64,000 bases of DNA, taken from positions 3,906,001 to 3,970,000 of the forward strand of contig NC_016631.1 of assembly GCF_000178955.2 (NCBI RefSeq), written 5' to 3'. The notes under the pieces were generated by a model. It was not told where the DNA came from and made no database searches. It was given only the letters and a program-made list of their open reading frames with translations. The position numbers were made by a program, and so were the translations under genes. Source of the DNA: Granulicella mallensis MP5ACTX8. Its GTDB lineage: Bacteria; Acidobacteriota; Terriglobia; Terriglobales; Acidobacteriaceae. Positions 18,099 to 28,402 of this stretch are shown one piece after another (positions within the stretch are counted from its first letter, which is position 1; each line of letters begins with the position of its first letter).

Positions 18099-20675
18099 TT
18101 ATGAGGCTTGAGCGTATCTGAAAGTAATTTGCGCGATCCACGGGGCACGTCCTTGAAGAAGTTCCACGATCAGTTGATAAGAACTCCAGGAACCACTAGG
18201 TGCCTGCGTGATACTTACTACGCTACCGCTGACGATTACCGAAACCTGGCAGATAGTACTACCGGCATCATTTGCTGGGCTGAGTGATATGTTGCATCCG
18301 GCACCGCTGACCGTTCCGGACGTATCAGCAAAAAAAGCTGAATACGATCCTATTGTGGGTGAATTGAACGAACCCCAACCTGACCCGTCTACGGTAAAGA
18401 TGCTGTTGAAACTCGCGACCAGGTCTAGTTCTGTCGCATTTTGAATCAAGATAAGAACAATATCTTTCGTAGAACTGCCCGTAATTGGAAGGTCTGACCA
18501 TCCACCTATAGCGTTGAAAAAAGTATGGGGATTGAGAACGCTTGCACGTATATAGTTGAACAACGTGGTAGGAAGTGATCCTTCTTGGGCATAGTAGTTA
18601 TATGTCTGAAGGGTAGTGCTGTCCCCCGTAAGAGCAAGACTGCTACTCACTTCAGTGTAGGTTAAAGGATTCTTAACGATCATCCCTGGGCCTGGAGATG
18701 GAGTGCCTGTTACTAATGGCGTAACCTTGATCTCGAAATTGCTTACAACTGGAAGAAAACTTTGCAGTAGCTGTTGTATGTATCCCGGAAGAAGAGCTCG
18801 CGCATGAGCCGACGTGGCTGTCGATGGCCAATACAATGAATCTGGTCCCGAAGAAATGCACAACTGCGCAAATATCTGAAGCTTGCGCCAATCGGTCAAA
18901 ATGGAATACTCAATTCGCGTCGATTCCATCAGCATTTGCTCGAAGCTGTTGAGCATCGTTTGTTGGAACTGAGCATAAGTCTGTTCAAGACTGGGTGGAT
19001 TTGTTGCCTGATTGAGCTGTACCCCATTGACAGTAGTTTGAATAAGATTGGCGATCGCTGGAATCGCTACGCTGGCAAACTTTGCCGCTCCAGCCAATTG
19101 CTTCCCAGCTCCGGGATCGCCAAAATAGGTGCCCGCAATGCTACCGACAAGGTTCAAAGCGGTGTACAGCAGTCCCGCGCCCAATTGCCACCACTTCATC
19201 TTAACCTTCGAGCTCGGCTGGTTGGCAATTCCGGTTAGCGCAGCGATCTCGTTGAGCAGGCTCTGCTGACCATCCGTAAGCTCCAACACGAAGAGAGAGT
19301 ATTGCTGAAAAAGAGCCTGAACAGCTTGCGCTGCTTCTAGTTCTAGAACTAACTCCGAAGCGGTAGTATCAAGATCCTTGTTAGCAGCCGCCATCGCTAG
19401 AATTCGGGTCTGAAAACTGGCGAGTGGTGCCGCGAGATTCGTGTATTGACCTCTCAGTCCCCCACGCGGCGGTCCGCCGACGCTGGCTGGCCATAATGCG
19501 TTCTCAATCGTTTCAATGTTAGGACTCTCACTAGGAAAAGGAATCGGCGGTTGGACAAGCAGTGTTTGTAACTCGAATCCAGGAAAGAAGTCCCATTTCT
19601 GCGCAGCGGTTAAACTGGACGAAGTATACGGGGTCATCGTCAATTGAGCGCCCGCTATGGGCACGGAACCATTCGCGGGAATCGTCAAAGCCAAGCCCGG
19701 ATTGACCTGCGATACCAACACTCCACGCTCAGGCACCAGCCAGACCTGACTCGGATCAGGTCCTGAGTCTGGCGAAGTAGGAATCTTAGCGAAGACATAT
19801 ACGTTGTTGGCCGCGCCGCTTGCATCCAATCCTACGGTCAGAACCAGGCCCGGATCCCAGTCGTTCGAAAGATACCCATCGGCGGTCATCTGCCAGGTCG
19901 CGCCAAGCGAAAGACTGGACTGCAGTGCTGCTATAGCTTGAGTGTTCTCTGGCACTGCCTCATAGGTATCGTTAAGGTCCAAACTCCCCGTAACCTTCAT
20001 TGGAAGGGAAACGCGGAACTTCTGGCTGGGTGTGCTCAACTGGCTCTGAATGGTAGTCCATTGATCGATCACAAGCGGGCAAGGAGCGATCTTCCATTGC
20101 TGGGTAGAGTGGAGATTCCATTCCTGGCTGTTAGAAAGCCCTGAAGATGGCGGGAGGGCATAGGCAGTTATCCATACATTGCTATTGACCTGACCATAAA
20201 TGGTGCCAAGGATGACTAATTGCTGGGGGTTTTCGCTGGTTGCGTTAAGACATGCTTCATAAGACTGCCTTGTTGCAATCGTTCCTGCGAGATTCTTCAA
20301 GTCTGTCGAACCCGATCCATTCGGAAGAACGACGAACTGCTGTATAAGGTCAGGATCGAACCCGCCAGCCGTTAACGTCGGATTATTAGTTGCATTGTTC
20401 CACGTCGATGGTAGCCCTGGTGACGTTGTCGAAATACCGCTTGCCGTCGCGGTTCCAAGAGTTAAGAACATCTTGGGATTACCCGCGTTGACAATGTATC
20501 CCTCCGGGGTAATTGACCACTGTTGATAACCATAATCCTGCGTCGCCGCTATTGGCGTCATCGGATACAGACTCCACGACAAAACCCATGGGGCCCATCC
20601 CCCATTGTTGCCAGCCTGTAGTGACAAAACGAAAGCATCGTTAGCTTCCAGTTGGATCATGAAGTATTGGGCCAT
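18099..20675 (-). CDS. 858-residue protein with lectin-like repeats and toxin-like layout
   Basis: The start MAQYFMIQLEANDAF has no signal peptide. Residues about 1-340 contain repeated Q-x-W-type units (YGYQQWSITPEGYIVNAG, TQQWKIAPC, ATWQMTADGYLSNDWDPGLVL, SQVWLVPERGVLVSQ, QKWDFFPG), as in ricin-type beta-trefoil lectins. Residues about 410-640 are helical, with one strongly hydrophobic segment near 495-522 (LGAGLLYTALNLVGSIAGTYFG). The last 130 residues look like a beta-sandwich. Lectin, helical hydrophobic hairpin and beta domain together recall pore-forming toxins. This is inference from layout; no close family is recognised. It lies just outside the island and seems less GC-rich than neighbouring chromosomal genes. 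Confidence 0.5.
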   Translation of the reverse strand: MAQYFMIQLEANDAFVLSLQAGNNGGWAPWVLSWSLYPMTPIAATQDYGYQQWSITPEGYIVNAGNPKMFLTLGTATASGISTTSPGLPSTWNNATNNPTLTAGGFDPDLIQQFVVLPNGSGSTDLKNLAGTIATRQSYEACLNATSENPQQLVILGTIYGQVNSNVWITAYALPPSSGLSNSQEWNLHSTQQWKIAPCPLVIDQWTTIQSQLSTPSQKFRVSLPMKVTGSLDLNDTYEAVPENTQAIAALQSSLSLGATWQMTADGYLSNDWDPGLVLTVGLDASGAANNVYVFAKIPTSPDSGPDPSQVWLVPERGVLVSQVNPGLALTIPANGSVPIAGAQLTMTPYTSSSLTAAQKWDFFPGFELQTLLVQPPIPFPSESPNIETIENALWPASVGGPPRGGLRGQYTNLAAPLASFQTRILAMAAANKDLDTTASELVLELEAAQAVQALFQQYSLFVLELTDGQQSLLNEIAALTGIANQPSSKVKMKWWQLGAGLLYTALNLVGSIAGTYFGDPGAGKQLAGAAKFASVAIPAIANLIQTTVNGVQLNQATNPPSLEQTYAQFQQTMLNSFEQMLMESTRIEYSILTDWRKLQIFAQLCISSGPDSLYWPSTATSAHARALLPGYIQQLLQSFLPVVSNFEIKVTPLVTGTPSPGPGMIVKNPLTYTEVSSSLALTGDSTTLQTYNYYAQEGSLPTTLFNYIRASVLNPHTFFNAIGGWSDLPITGSSTKDIVLILIQNATELDLVASFNSIFTVDGSGWGSFNSPTIGSYSAFFADTSGTVSGAGCNISLSPANDAGSTICQVSVIVSGSVVSITQAPSGSWSSYQLIVELLQGRAPWIAQITFRYAQAS

Positions 20676-20863
20676 TGAACTGCTCCAACAAGAGAGATAT
20701 TAGAAAAGCCCTTATATCACACTCGTATCAACAGATATGGGGGTCATAGATGATGGCCGCAAACGAATCGAGGCTCGGTTTGCTCGGCTGTGGCCCGTGA
20801 TCCCAGAGACAGGCGAGGAGCATGTCTCGTGCGGGCTATCTTAGCCGCTTCATAAAACTTTTA

Positions 20864-20920
20864 TGGTGCCCGGAGGGGGACTTGAACCCCCACGACCGGT
20901 TAAGGTCTGCGGATTTTAAG
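20864..20920 (-). pseudogene. 3' half of host tRNA-Leu(UAA), left island junction
   Basis: On the minus strand this reads anticodon loop and 3' stem, long variable arm, T-arm, acceptor strand TCCGGGC, discriminator A and encoded CCA (20864-20866). The 5' half is missing: past the core GATTTTAAG (20912-20920) the sequence turns into unrelated AT-rich DNA. The matching 5' half, with acceptor strand GCCCGGA, lies at 58218-58258. Confidence 0.9.
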
Positions 20921-21162
20921 GCAGTTGTATATAACTTTAAATTACTCATTTCAAGCGTCTTATATGGTTACTGCACAGGAATGTGTAACTGAATGTGTAA
21001 ATTTTCATTTTTTTTTGATCACCGAGCCAAAGACATTGCACAAAACTGAGGTCTGCAATGACGGAGGAGAAGTCTCCGAGGATTCGCCTTGTATTCGCTC
21101 GCTGGCTGATATAGCCTCGTCCGGTCATAGCTTTCGGATCTCAGCCGTCTTGGAGAGTGGAT

Positions 21163-22611
21163 ATGCTGCACGATAAGGTAGGCGACAAAAGCTTCATCAC
21201 TGCGGGTCTGGATGCAGTAATCGACCATCTGAAGGAGCCGACCGGCGACAACCAAACCTCGATTGCCTCGGCCATTAGCTCTACTGACAAAGATGTTGTG
21301 GAGGCGGAACGCCTCGCACTTCTGCACCATTTCACTGCGATGAAATCCTCGGCATCGACCGAGCAGTCACATCGGGATGTCCACTATGTTTCCCGAGTTG
21401 ACCCCGTGGGCGCGTTCCAAGCTGTGCTGGCCAAGCTCTTTAAAGAGATCCCGGGTTTGCAAGGATACGGCGACGCAAATCCAATATGGGCTACGACCTT
21501 GGTGGAGCAGGGTATCTACGATCTGAAGAGCTTCTTCCATCACGTTCATGACGATGTGAGCAGAAAAGAGCCTTTCATTGCTTCCGTTCTCAAAGAATGG
21601 AAGCAGTTGAAGTTTGAGCGAGCCCCTTATCCTGCGGGCCTTCCGGCGACGCTTCCTCTGAGTGACCATGCGAAAGTCGCTCTCCTAGCAGACTGGGGAG
21701 GAGATAATCCTGCCGCTAGGAAAGTTGCCGCCGTGGTGAACCGGCAGAAACCCGATCTGGCAATTCATCTTGGGGATATCTACTACGGTGGTATCGCTTC
21801 CGAGTGCGAGACATTTCTACGTCTATGGCCACTTCAAGCCATCGCTGGCAAACCCGGCGCGGGGATCCCTCCAAAATCAAGTCTCGCTCTAAACGGTAAT
21901 CATGAGATGTACTCCGGCGGCGAAGCCTACTTTAGCGTAGTCCTGAAGGCCTTCGGTCAGCCCCAACCGTTCTTTTGTCTTGAAAACAAACATTGGAGAT
22001 TGATCGGCCTAGATACCGCGTATGCGGCGGGTAGGCTGAAGCCAACGAGTGAAACTGATCCAATAGCTCCCCAGTGGAACTGGCTATTGAATCTCCTAAA
22101 GACTGGTGAAAAGAAGGCAAACATCTTCCTCACTCATCATCAGCCTGTATCTGCTCACACTGACGAGCATAACGACTCAGCACCGCTTCGAAGCGATATT
22201 GTCGACCTTATGGCCGTTGATGGAATTGGGCAAACTGCCATCTTTGGTTGGTTTTTCGGACATGAGCATCGATGCGCTCTCTACAGGGACTCCGAGCTTC
22301 CGTATAACGCAAGACTCATAGGCAACGGTTGCATTCCCCATCAGGTCCAAGAAGAAAAAGCAGCAGACGCGGGATGCAACAATGTCGATTACTTTAACAA
22401 ACGACAGGACGCGATTGGCTCTGGAGCGGCTGTCTCGATGTATGCGCAGCTTACATTCCAAGGGAGTGAAAGTGCGGAGCTACTAATCGAATACATCGAC
22501 GAAGATAACGAGGTTTGGGGTAGTGAAGTATGGAACGCCGAAAGAGGTCGTTTGGACGCGAGCGGCAAGTTTCAGGAGACGGACTTCGACAAACAACTCA
22601 GCGATCAGTAA
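21163..22611 (+). CDS. Calcineurin-like metallophosphoesterase
   Basis: ATG at 21163 is preferred because GGAGA lies six bases upstream; a GTG at 21157 is also in frame. The 482-residue product has the metallophosphatase signature from about residue 165: LLADWGGDN, IHLGDIYYGG, LNGNHEMYSGG, FLTHHQP and FGHEHRC, which supply the Asp, Asn and His ligands of a two-metal site. The N-terminal 150 residues are helical and not recognised. There is no signal peptide, so it acts in the cytoplasm. It is the first island gene, alone on its strand. Substrate (phosphoester, nucleotide or nucleic acid) is unknown. Confidence 0.75.
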   Translation: MLHDKVGDKSFITAGLDAVIDHLKEPTGDNQTSIASAISSTDKDVVEAERLALLHHFTAMKSSASTEQSHRDVHYVSRVDPVGAFQAVLAKLFKEIPGLQGYGDANPIWATTLVEQGIYDLKSFFHHVHDDVSRKEPFIASVLKEWKQLKFERAPYPAGLPATLPLSDHAKVALLADWGGDNPAARKVAAVVNRQKPDLAIHLGDIYYGGIASECETFLRLWPLQAIAGKPGAGIPPKSSLALNGNHEMYSGGEAYFSVVLKAFGQPQPFFCLENKHWRLIGLDTAYAAGRLKPTSETDPIAPQWNWLLNLLKTGEKKANIFLTHHQPVSAHTDEHNDSAPLRSDIVDLMAVDGIGQTAIFGWFFGHEHRCALYRDSELPYNARLIGNGCIPHQVQEEKAADAGCNNVDYFNKRQDAIGSGAAVSMYAQLTFQGSESAELLIEYIDEDNEVWGSEVWNAERGRLDASGKFQETDFDKQLSDQ

Positions 22612-22799
22612 GCGGTTGATCATGGCCTAAGAGCGAAACGGCACATTTATTCGATCGATCGGCCCCTCGACAGCGGTTGGTTATGGCGAAACGCCGCCGA
22701 TTGTATAGCCAGCATGTTGCCAAATACGTCGGGAAGTGATTCCTCTGTGGCTAACCTATGTCCCTTCAAGCGCACAAGGTGCCCGCTGCATCTGTCCAT

Positions 22800-23501
22800 T
22801 TACTGTTCTACAGTGGTGACCGCCGTCCGACCGGAGCGATTATGTGCCACCTTGGCGTCAGAAAGGTTTGCCCTGATGCTGATGAGCCTGAGACTCGCGT
22901 AAAGCTCATGATATGCCTGCCACGATGCGATCTGCGTTGAGTCGGTCAGCGTGCGACCCTGCTGATCATCTGCGCTGGCTGTGATTGCCACGGTTTCCAA
23001 GATGAGGCCGTAAGCGGCCATCCAGCCCTGAGCGAGTGCGTCAAAGATATATGGAGGCCCGTGGTCAACATGGCACCTCTCGCGGGTGAGGACCTCACCA
23101 GAATAAGGGCACGTCACCGGGCCGGACGACAACTGCTTTTCACGGAACGCAACAATCTGAGGCCTAATCGCCGTCCGAAGGGCGAGTTGCACTTGGGCCT
23201 TGACGTTGTGTTTGCCCTCGAAGCACTTATAAACACTGAAATCTGTGTTGGTGCCATCCAAGCGATAAAGGCGAAAGCACCGTTTGCGAAAATCATCCTG
23301 CGCGATGCTGAAATGGCTTACGCCGCAACCAATCTTCGAGTCTGCGTCCGGATGAAGGGACACGAGGTCCAACAAGAACCCATGTCCTGGCTCGACTACC
23401 CGCGTACCCATAGGCGGCCCATTCAAAATCAGTTGCATGTGCTCGATCGCCGATTTCTTAGTTTTGAAAACCCGTTCGCCGATCAGAATTTGCTTTGCCA
23501 T
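22800..23501 (-). CDS. DUF3223 / DCL-family protein
   Basis: A 233-residue protein starting MAKQILIGERVFKTKKSAIEHM. The middle and end, with CPYSGEVLTRERCHVDHGPP then YIFDALAQGW, match what I recall of DUF3223, a domain shared with the plant DCL plastid RNA-maturation protein. The CPYSG...CHVDH arrangement could bind a metal and is somewhat HNH-like. No operon partners are seen. Role in bacteria is not known; occurrence on islands hints at accessory function. Confidence 0.55.
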   Translation of the reverse strand: MAKQILIGERVFKTKKSAIEHMQLILNGPPMGTRVVEPGHGFLLDLVSLHPDADSKIGCGVSHFSIAQDDFRKRCFRLYRLDGTNTDFSVYKCFEGKHNVKAQVQLALRTAIRPQIVAFREKQLSSGPVTCPYSGEVLTRERCHVDHGPPYIFDALAQGWMAAYGLILETVAITASADDQQGRTLTDSTQIASWQAYHELYASLRLISIRANLSDAKVAHNRSGRTAVTTVEQ

Positions 23502-23788
23502 TTAGTTCCCTATCAGGGTTGGACCCCAGTTTACGCGACATCATCAAAGCCCAGGTTCAGCGTATAGACGTCGGTCCGCTGAGCACGCACTTTCCGTGTC
23601 TGCCCGGTCAGATTTGTACTAGTTTGAGTGATAGGGACTGGGAAGCCGACGGGGCAGAGTTGCAAGGAAGCATCGATCACGGAGCAGACGTACTACCGCC
23701 GACGTCGAGAGTATGGCGACATAAAGCACAGTGGAGGGCCGATTCCAGGATAGCGAGTCGGCCCTAGTAACCGAATCTATCCGCGTTT

Positions 23789-25276
23789 CTAATTTGGGGA
23801 GGGTGCGGCTACGCCCGGTGCGGTCTGACAATCCGGGAGTGTGGGCATTGGTGAAGGGCTCGAAGGAGCAGCAGTCTGAGTCAGAGCATTTGCCAACGAG
23901 GCGTTGGTCACGAATTGGTATTTCCCGTCAGTCGTCACGATCTTGTTGGTCGCCGCGAATGTCTCGAAAGCACACACATCGGTGCCGATACGAAGTATCT
24001 TCATTGCTGTCAGTCGGTCTATCAGCGAGGGGAACATGGCCAGTGATGTCAGATTCTTATAGTCAATAGCATCGGGATCAGGGAGCGAAATGTAGGCTAT
24101 TGTTCGCTTGGAAAACTGAAATAATTTCTTGCTTGTTTCAGACGGGGCCTTATTCCATTCCGACAGCGCTACCCCCTCGACCTGCAACCTCTTGATGGAG
24201 CTAGGCACCTTCAGCATCAGAATACCGGTTTGGGTTCCCAAGATAGATGATGCTCCAACTGTGGCACCTGCGGCGGCATTTGGTCTGAAGAACCAGTCCA
24301 CATCGCAGTTTCCACTGACGCTCGTATATTGGAAGGCTATGGGCTGTGGTGGAAATAGATCTTGAAAAACAACGTTCATTGCGCTTGAAGCAGCCCCTAC
24401 TTGAGTTGAAACTCCTGGATAAAAGCTGGCGAGCCCAGAAGCGACGTTGTTTATCGCTGTTGCGACGTCTGCTGTCTTCTGATTCTTAGTGGAACCTACT
24501 GTTTGCTGCGGAAGGGCACCAAGTACCTCAATGCCTTCGCCGAGACCGCATCCCTTAAGCGCCTTACCGTTACTATCAACCGGCGTGATCGTGAATTCCG
24601 CGTCCAGCCAATTTGGGTTCCGGTTGGTTTCTTGAGCGCTCTTTACGCTCTTGTCCAGATTCGCGGTCGCATCATTGGGAATGTTTACCAGAGGAGAGGC
24701 AGACATGTAGAAGATGATCGAGGGATAGTAGTAATCCTGATTGGCGATGAGGGCTTGTGTCTGTGCGTTGTTTGTCTGGGTAGCACTCGTAAGTGACGGT
24801 GTCGCGATATATCCCAACGGTCCAGCGACCGCGTTGAGAGAGACTCGTACAAAATCGGCTGAAGGAGTTCCGCCACCACTTTCAACTATTCCCGTGGTAA
24901 GGTCAGCCACACTTCCCTGCGTAGTAAGACTGTCTATTTTCAGATCCTTCAGTCCGACTGGCAACAGCGATCCACTATGCTGATTCGGTTCAGCTTTAAT
25001 TAGATAGGAACCCTCCTCCAAACTATCCACCTGATATTGGCCAGCGTCGTCAGCGACTGTTTGCTTTACGAGAGCACCGGTAGATTTCTTGAAGATTGAG
25101 ATTTTCGCACCGCTCACCGGTGCACCATCCTTATCCTTTACTTTGCCGGTTATGGACTTGGGCTGAACGGTTTGTGCGCCCGAGTTGTTTAAGGCACCGG
25201 CGACTACGAAACAGAACATCATGAGCGCATTAGCGAAGAATCGTGACAGAAGCCATTTGCTGGAGGTTTTGCTCAT
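23789..25276 (-). CDS. Secreted protein with carboxypeptidase-regulatory-like domain
   Basis: The start at 25276 (MSKTSSKWLLSRFFANALMMF) has AGGAGAG upstream and gives a signal peptide ending near SGAQT. Residues about 40-110 form a CarboxypepD-regulatory beta-sandwich (ITGKVKDKDGAPVSGAKISIF, GQYQVDSLEEGSYLIKAEP). The remaining 380 residues are not recognised. They contain isolated Cys and a Pro/Ser-rich end (PSSPSPMPTLPDC). It is probably an exported surface or periplasmic protein. Its place on a mobile island beside mobilisation genes does not reveal its role. Confidence 0.6.
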   Translation of the reverse strand: MSKTSSKWLLSRFFANALMMFCFVVAGALNNSGAQTVQPKSITGKVKDKDGAPVSGAKISIFKKSTGALVKQTVADDAGQYQVDSLEEGSYLIKAEPNQHSGSLLPVGLKDLKIDSLTTQGSVADLTTGIVESGGGTPSADFVRVSLNAVAGPLGYIATPSLTSATQTNNAQTQALIANQDYYYPSIIFYMSASPLVNIPNDATANLDKSVKSAQETNRNPNWLDAEFTITPVDSNGKALKGCGLGEGIEVLGALPQQTVGSTKNQKTADVATAINNVASGLASFYPGVSTQVGAASSAMNVVFQDLFPPQPIAFQYTSVSGNCDVDWFFRPNAAAGATVGASSILGTQTGILMLKVPSSIKRLQVEGVALSEWNKAPSETSKKLFQFSKRTIAYISLPDPDAIDYKNLTSLAMFPSLIDRLTAMKILRIGTDVCAFETFAATNKIVTTDGKYQFVTNASLANALTQTAAPSSPSPMPTLPDCQTAPGVAAPSPN

Positions 25277-25642
25277 CAAGTCTCTCCTGTCGGGCATTGG
25301 AACTCTGGCAGCATACAAGAGCGCATGACTGCCACAACGGACAGAATGAGCCACTGACACTGACATAGTATGTGAAACGCAGTAAGACTAACCTAAGCTA
25401 GTTCTCATCGCAACCGAAATCCTGGCCTCCTGAAATCCTGGCATCGCGTAAGGCGGCAGGTGTGATTCGGGCAGACAAATCGTTTCCAGGATCGTGGCGG
25501 AGTTCAAAAGCATAGTGTTTCGCTCCTCTTCTTCCCCAGGAAATACGAGAGCGAGGATGCGGGCGGAGGCGCTTGAACCTTCACAGATGTTTTCTTACCC
25601 CTTCGGTCTTCGCAGTCCTGCCAGAAGCGTCAACCATCGCTT
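25277..25642. other. Intergenic, short direct repeat only
   Basis: No gene is supported here. The 11-base unit GAAATCCTGGC occurs twice, at 25416-25426 and 25432-25442. No terminator for the relaxase gene is obvious. Confidence 0.45.
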
Positions 25643-28396
25643 TTACGAATTCAGAAGGCCTCTCCCTAACTGAAGGCCGATAGGATCGGCCTCCCGCTGC
25701 AGAACATTCTGACGTAATGACTCAGGTTGAAGGGCGGTTGCTTTGGTGACTTCCCTGCTAAGCTCTTGCGCCAACGTTTTCGAATCGTTCGTGTACATCT
25801 TCACGTCGAACTGGGCACGCGAGACGGAAACATACGCCATGCGGCTATTCAACAGTTCGCCGTGGGCTTGCGAAGAGTCAACATGGATGAGCACGCGGTC
25901 GGCGGTCTGCCCTTGACTGCTGTGGCTCGTCACCGCATAGCCGTAGTCCAGATGAGGATGCTGCCGCGCGTTGAACTCAACGTCGCGGCCTGAGTCCATC
26001 TTCAGTTTCAGATTGCCACTGCCATCAATCCTCTCCACCGTTCCCAACTCGCGATTGGCGAGCTTCTGTTCGTGATAGGGAGCCGTCATCTGCACGCGGT
26101 CGCCCTGAGCGAACGTGCGCTCGCTGTCGCGGTAGACCGTCACGCCCTGCAAGCGGCGAGGATCGTAGCTCAACTCCTCACCACTACGCCGCGCCACCGT
26201 GACCATATTGCTCTCTCGATCTGTAGCGGTGACGCGGGCATATTCTCCGGCCTCGATGCCAAGCGGCTTCGATCCTTTCGAGTAGCGCAGCACATCACCC
26301 CGCTCATAATTCTGCGCGTACTGTCGATCAGCTCCCGTAAGGTCTTGACGTGTGTATAGCACATGCACGCGATGCTCGTCGCTGCTGACTTTGCCATTAA
26401 CCTGCATCGCCTGATGTATATGGCTGTTGATCTCGCGGCGGGATTCGTTGTCGGGCGACACCACTAAGGTACGCTCTGGCGAACGCGTGTACTCGCGAGC
26501 GATTTCATTGATGCGTTCGCGCCGGTCGCCTATCTCGATCACGCGGTCTTGTTCGTTGAGAATTCCGATCGCTTCCCGCACTTCGCCACGCGCAAGATGC
26601 TCGACTACATCTTTCAACGCCGGGTCTTTCTGCCGGATGATCTCATCCAAGTGTGCCGTCCGCAACCCTGCGTCCTGCAACTGGCTATACGGTCGGCCAG
26701 CTTCGACGGCCTCATGCTGCCGTGTATCGCCAACGAACAACACACGGTCATTTTCCTTCAATCGCTCGACAAACGTGTGCATTTGTATCGTGCTCGCCAT
26801 GCTCGATTCATCGACCACATAGAGCCTCTTCTGTCCACCGTATGGTTGCTCGCCACGCGCAAGATGTCGCTGCAACGTCTGTGTCTCGATGCCCGCCTCA
26901 CCCAGCTTTTGCGCTGCTCTGGAGGTGGGTGCTAGACCTTCGATCTCATAGCCAGCACGCTCGGCGGCTTCACGGACGGCGGATAGGGATGTTGTTTTCC
27001 CTGCACCTGCCACGCCTTCTAAGCCCATCATCTGGTCTCGACTAGTCAGCACAGCATCGACTGCTTGCCGCTGGCTCAAGCTCAAATGCGCGTGTTGCTC
27101 CATCATCTGCTGACGCACATTGTCATCGGCCAACACGTCGTGCGTGCCTTGCCCCATCTTCATACGCTCGATCAGCTCGCGCTCGTAACCCTGCATTTCG
27201 CCGGTCGTGTATGCTCGACCAGCAAGCCCGGCCCTGCGGTCAACTTCGATTAGATTGCGTTCCTCCGCTCGACGCGCGAATTCGGCTTTGATCTCCGGCA
27301 AACGCGCTGCGCCCATCGTGTGTTTCAGCGCATCGCGCATCAGCGAACGCTCGTCGGCCACGGCCTCGCGCTCCATGCCGCGCTCTCTCGCGTAGCTCAT
27401 ACCCTCATGCGCAGTTCGCTGCGATGACTCCGGCCTCAGCTCGACCCCAGGTCGTTGCGCGGCTTCCGCAAGCACGCGCTGCGGTTGTTGCCCATACTCG
27501 ACGGCCATCTGTTGATGACGCTCGCGGACTTCTTCATGAGAGAGCGGCTGCTTTGCATCGCGTGTCCGATGCGCCGCGATCTGGGCAGCACCAGCTCCAG
27601 CGGCTCCAAGAGCCTCTAGGTGCTCTACGATCTGCTGCCGTCGCGGACTGGATGCCTCCAGATACTCGCGCGAGTACCCCTTGATCTCCGGTTGTCCATG
27701 CTCGCCGCGCTCTATTTCGTAGCCCATACCCTGCAGGTGCGCAGCCAGTTCCGAGCGATAAACCGCCGTCGCGTACTGCTGCGTTTTATATAGCTCTTGC
27801 GGTTGCAATGCTCGCGTGTTTCCATCGGCGGTTTCAGTCACGTTGAACACGACCGCGTGTGTATGAAGCTGCGGCGCGGCGTAGCCATCAACGGGTCGGC
27901 TGCTGTCATGCTCGAATTTGGCGACCGCCCACGCGCCGGTAGTCTGCGCCGGAACGTTGCCACCCATGCGGGCCTGTACATACTTCTCCATCTCATCGAG
28001 CGCAGTCCGCACGCTCTCGCGATGCGCTTCGCGCACACGATCATCACCGCCGACAAGCGCGGTCAGCGAGACGGATTTCGGTGCGCTGAACGTTGCATCC
28101 CATCCAGCCCGATGTTCCATCGACCGCACAGTCTCCCCGCGCTCGTTCTGATACTCACGGGTCGTTTGATGACGCACTAGCTGCTCACCAGATGCTGGAT
28201 GCTGACCTTCCGACAGCCGCGCGAACTGCTGCTCCCGCACCTCGCCGGTCATGCCCCACCGCTCTGCTAGGTGACCTTGCCACTCGCCGCGCACACGCTC
28301 GCCTTCTGTGTAGTAGTTCTCCTTGGCGTTGGCAAACTCTTCTTTGTGATACGTCTGAGCTTGCCTCGCGCTGATCGGTTTAGAGAGTGTCACCAT
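25643..28396 (-). CDS. MobF-family relaxase-helicase (TrwC/TraA type)
   Basis: The 917-residue product starts DNA transfer by nicking oriT and staying bound to the strand. The N-terminal TrwC domain has the double tyrosine at residues 28-29 (ENYYTEG) and the metal-binding three-His set (H163 in FEHDSSR, H178 and H180 in QLHTH). The C-terminal half is a RecD/TraI-like helicase with Walker A GVAGAGKTTS near residue 465, VVDESSMAS, GDTRQ and the late motif YAVTSHSSQGQTAD. It starts six bases after the coupling-protein gene ends, so the two form an operon. Confidence 0.92.
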   Translation of the reverse strand: MVTLSKPISARQAQTYHKEEFANAKENYYTEGERVRGEWQGHLAERWGMTGEVREQQFARLSEGQHPASGEQLVRHQTTREYQNERGETVRSMEHRAGWDATFSAPKSVSLTALVGGDDRVREAHRESVRTALDEMEKYVQARMGGNVPAQTTGAWAVAKFEHDSSRPVDGYAAPQLHTHAVVFNVTETADGNTRALQPQELYKTQQYATAVYRSELAAHLQGMGYEIERGEHGQPEIKGYSREYLEASSPRRQQIVEHLEALGAAGAGAAQIAAHRTRDAKQPLSHEEVRERHQQMAVEYGQQPQRVLAEAAQRPGVELRPESSQRTAHEGMSYARERGMEREAVADERSLMRDALKHTMGAARLPEIKAEFARRAEERNLIEVDRRAGLAGRAYTTGEMQGYERELIERMKMGQGTHDVLADDNVRQQMMEQHAHLSLSQRQAVDAVLTSRDQMMGLEGVAGAGKTTSLSAVREAAERAGYEIEGLAPTSRAAQKLGEAGIETQTLQRHLARGEQPYGGQKRLYVVDESSMASTIQMHTFVERLKENDRVLFVGDTRQHEAVEAGRPYSQLQDAGLRTAHLDEIIRQKDPALKDVVEHLARGEVREAIGILNEQDRVIEIGDRRERINEIAREYTRSPERTLVVSPDNESRREINSHIHQAMQVNGKVSSDEHRVHVLYTRQDLTGADRQYAQNYERGDVLRYSKGSKPLGIEAGEYARVTATDRESNMVTVARRSGEELSYDPRRLQGVTVYRDSERTFAQGDRVQMTAPYHEQKLANRELGTVERIDGSGNLKLKMDSGRDVEFNARQHPHLDYGYAVTSHSSQGQTADRVLIHVDSSQAHGELLNSRMAYVSVSRAQFDVKMYTNDSKTLAQELSREVTKATALQPESLRQNVLQREADPIGLQLGRGLLNS

Positions 28397-28402
28397 GTTC
28401 GC

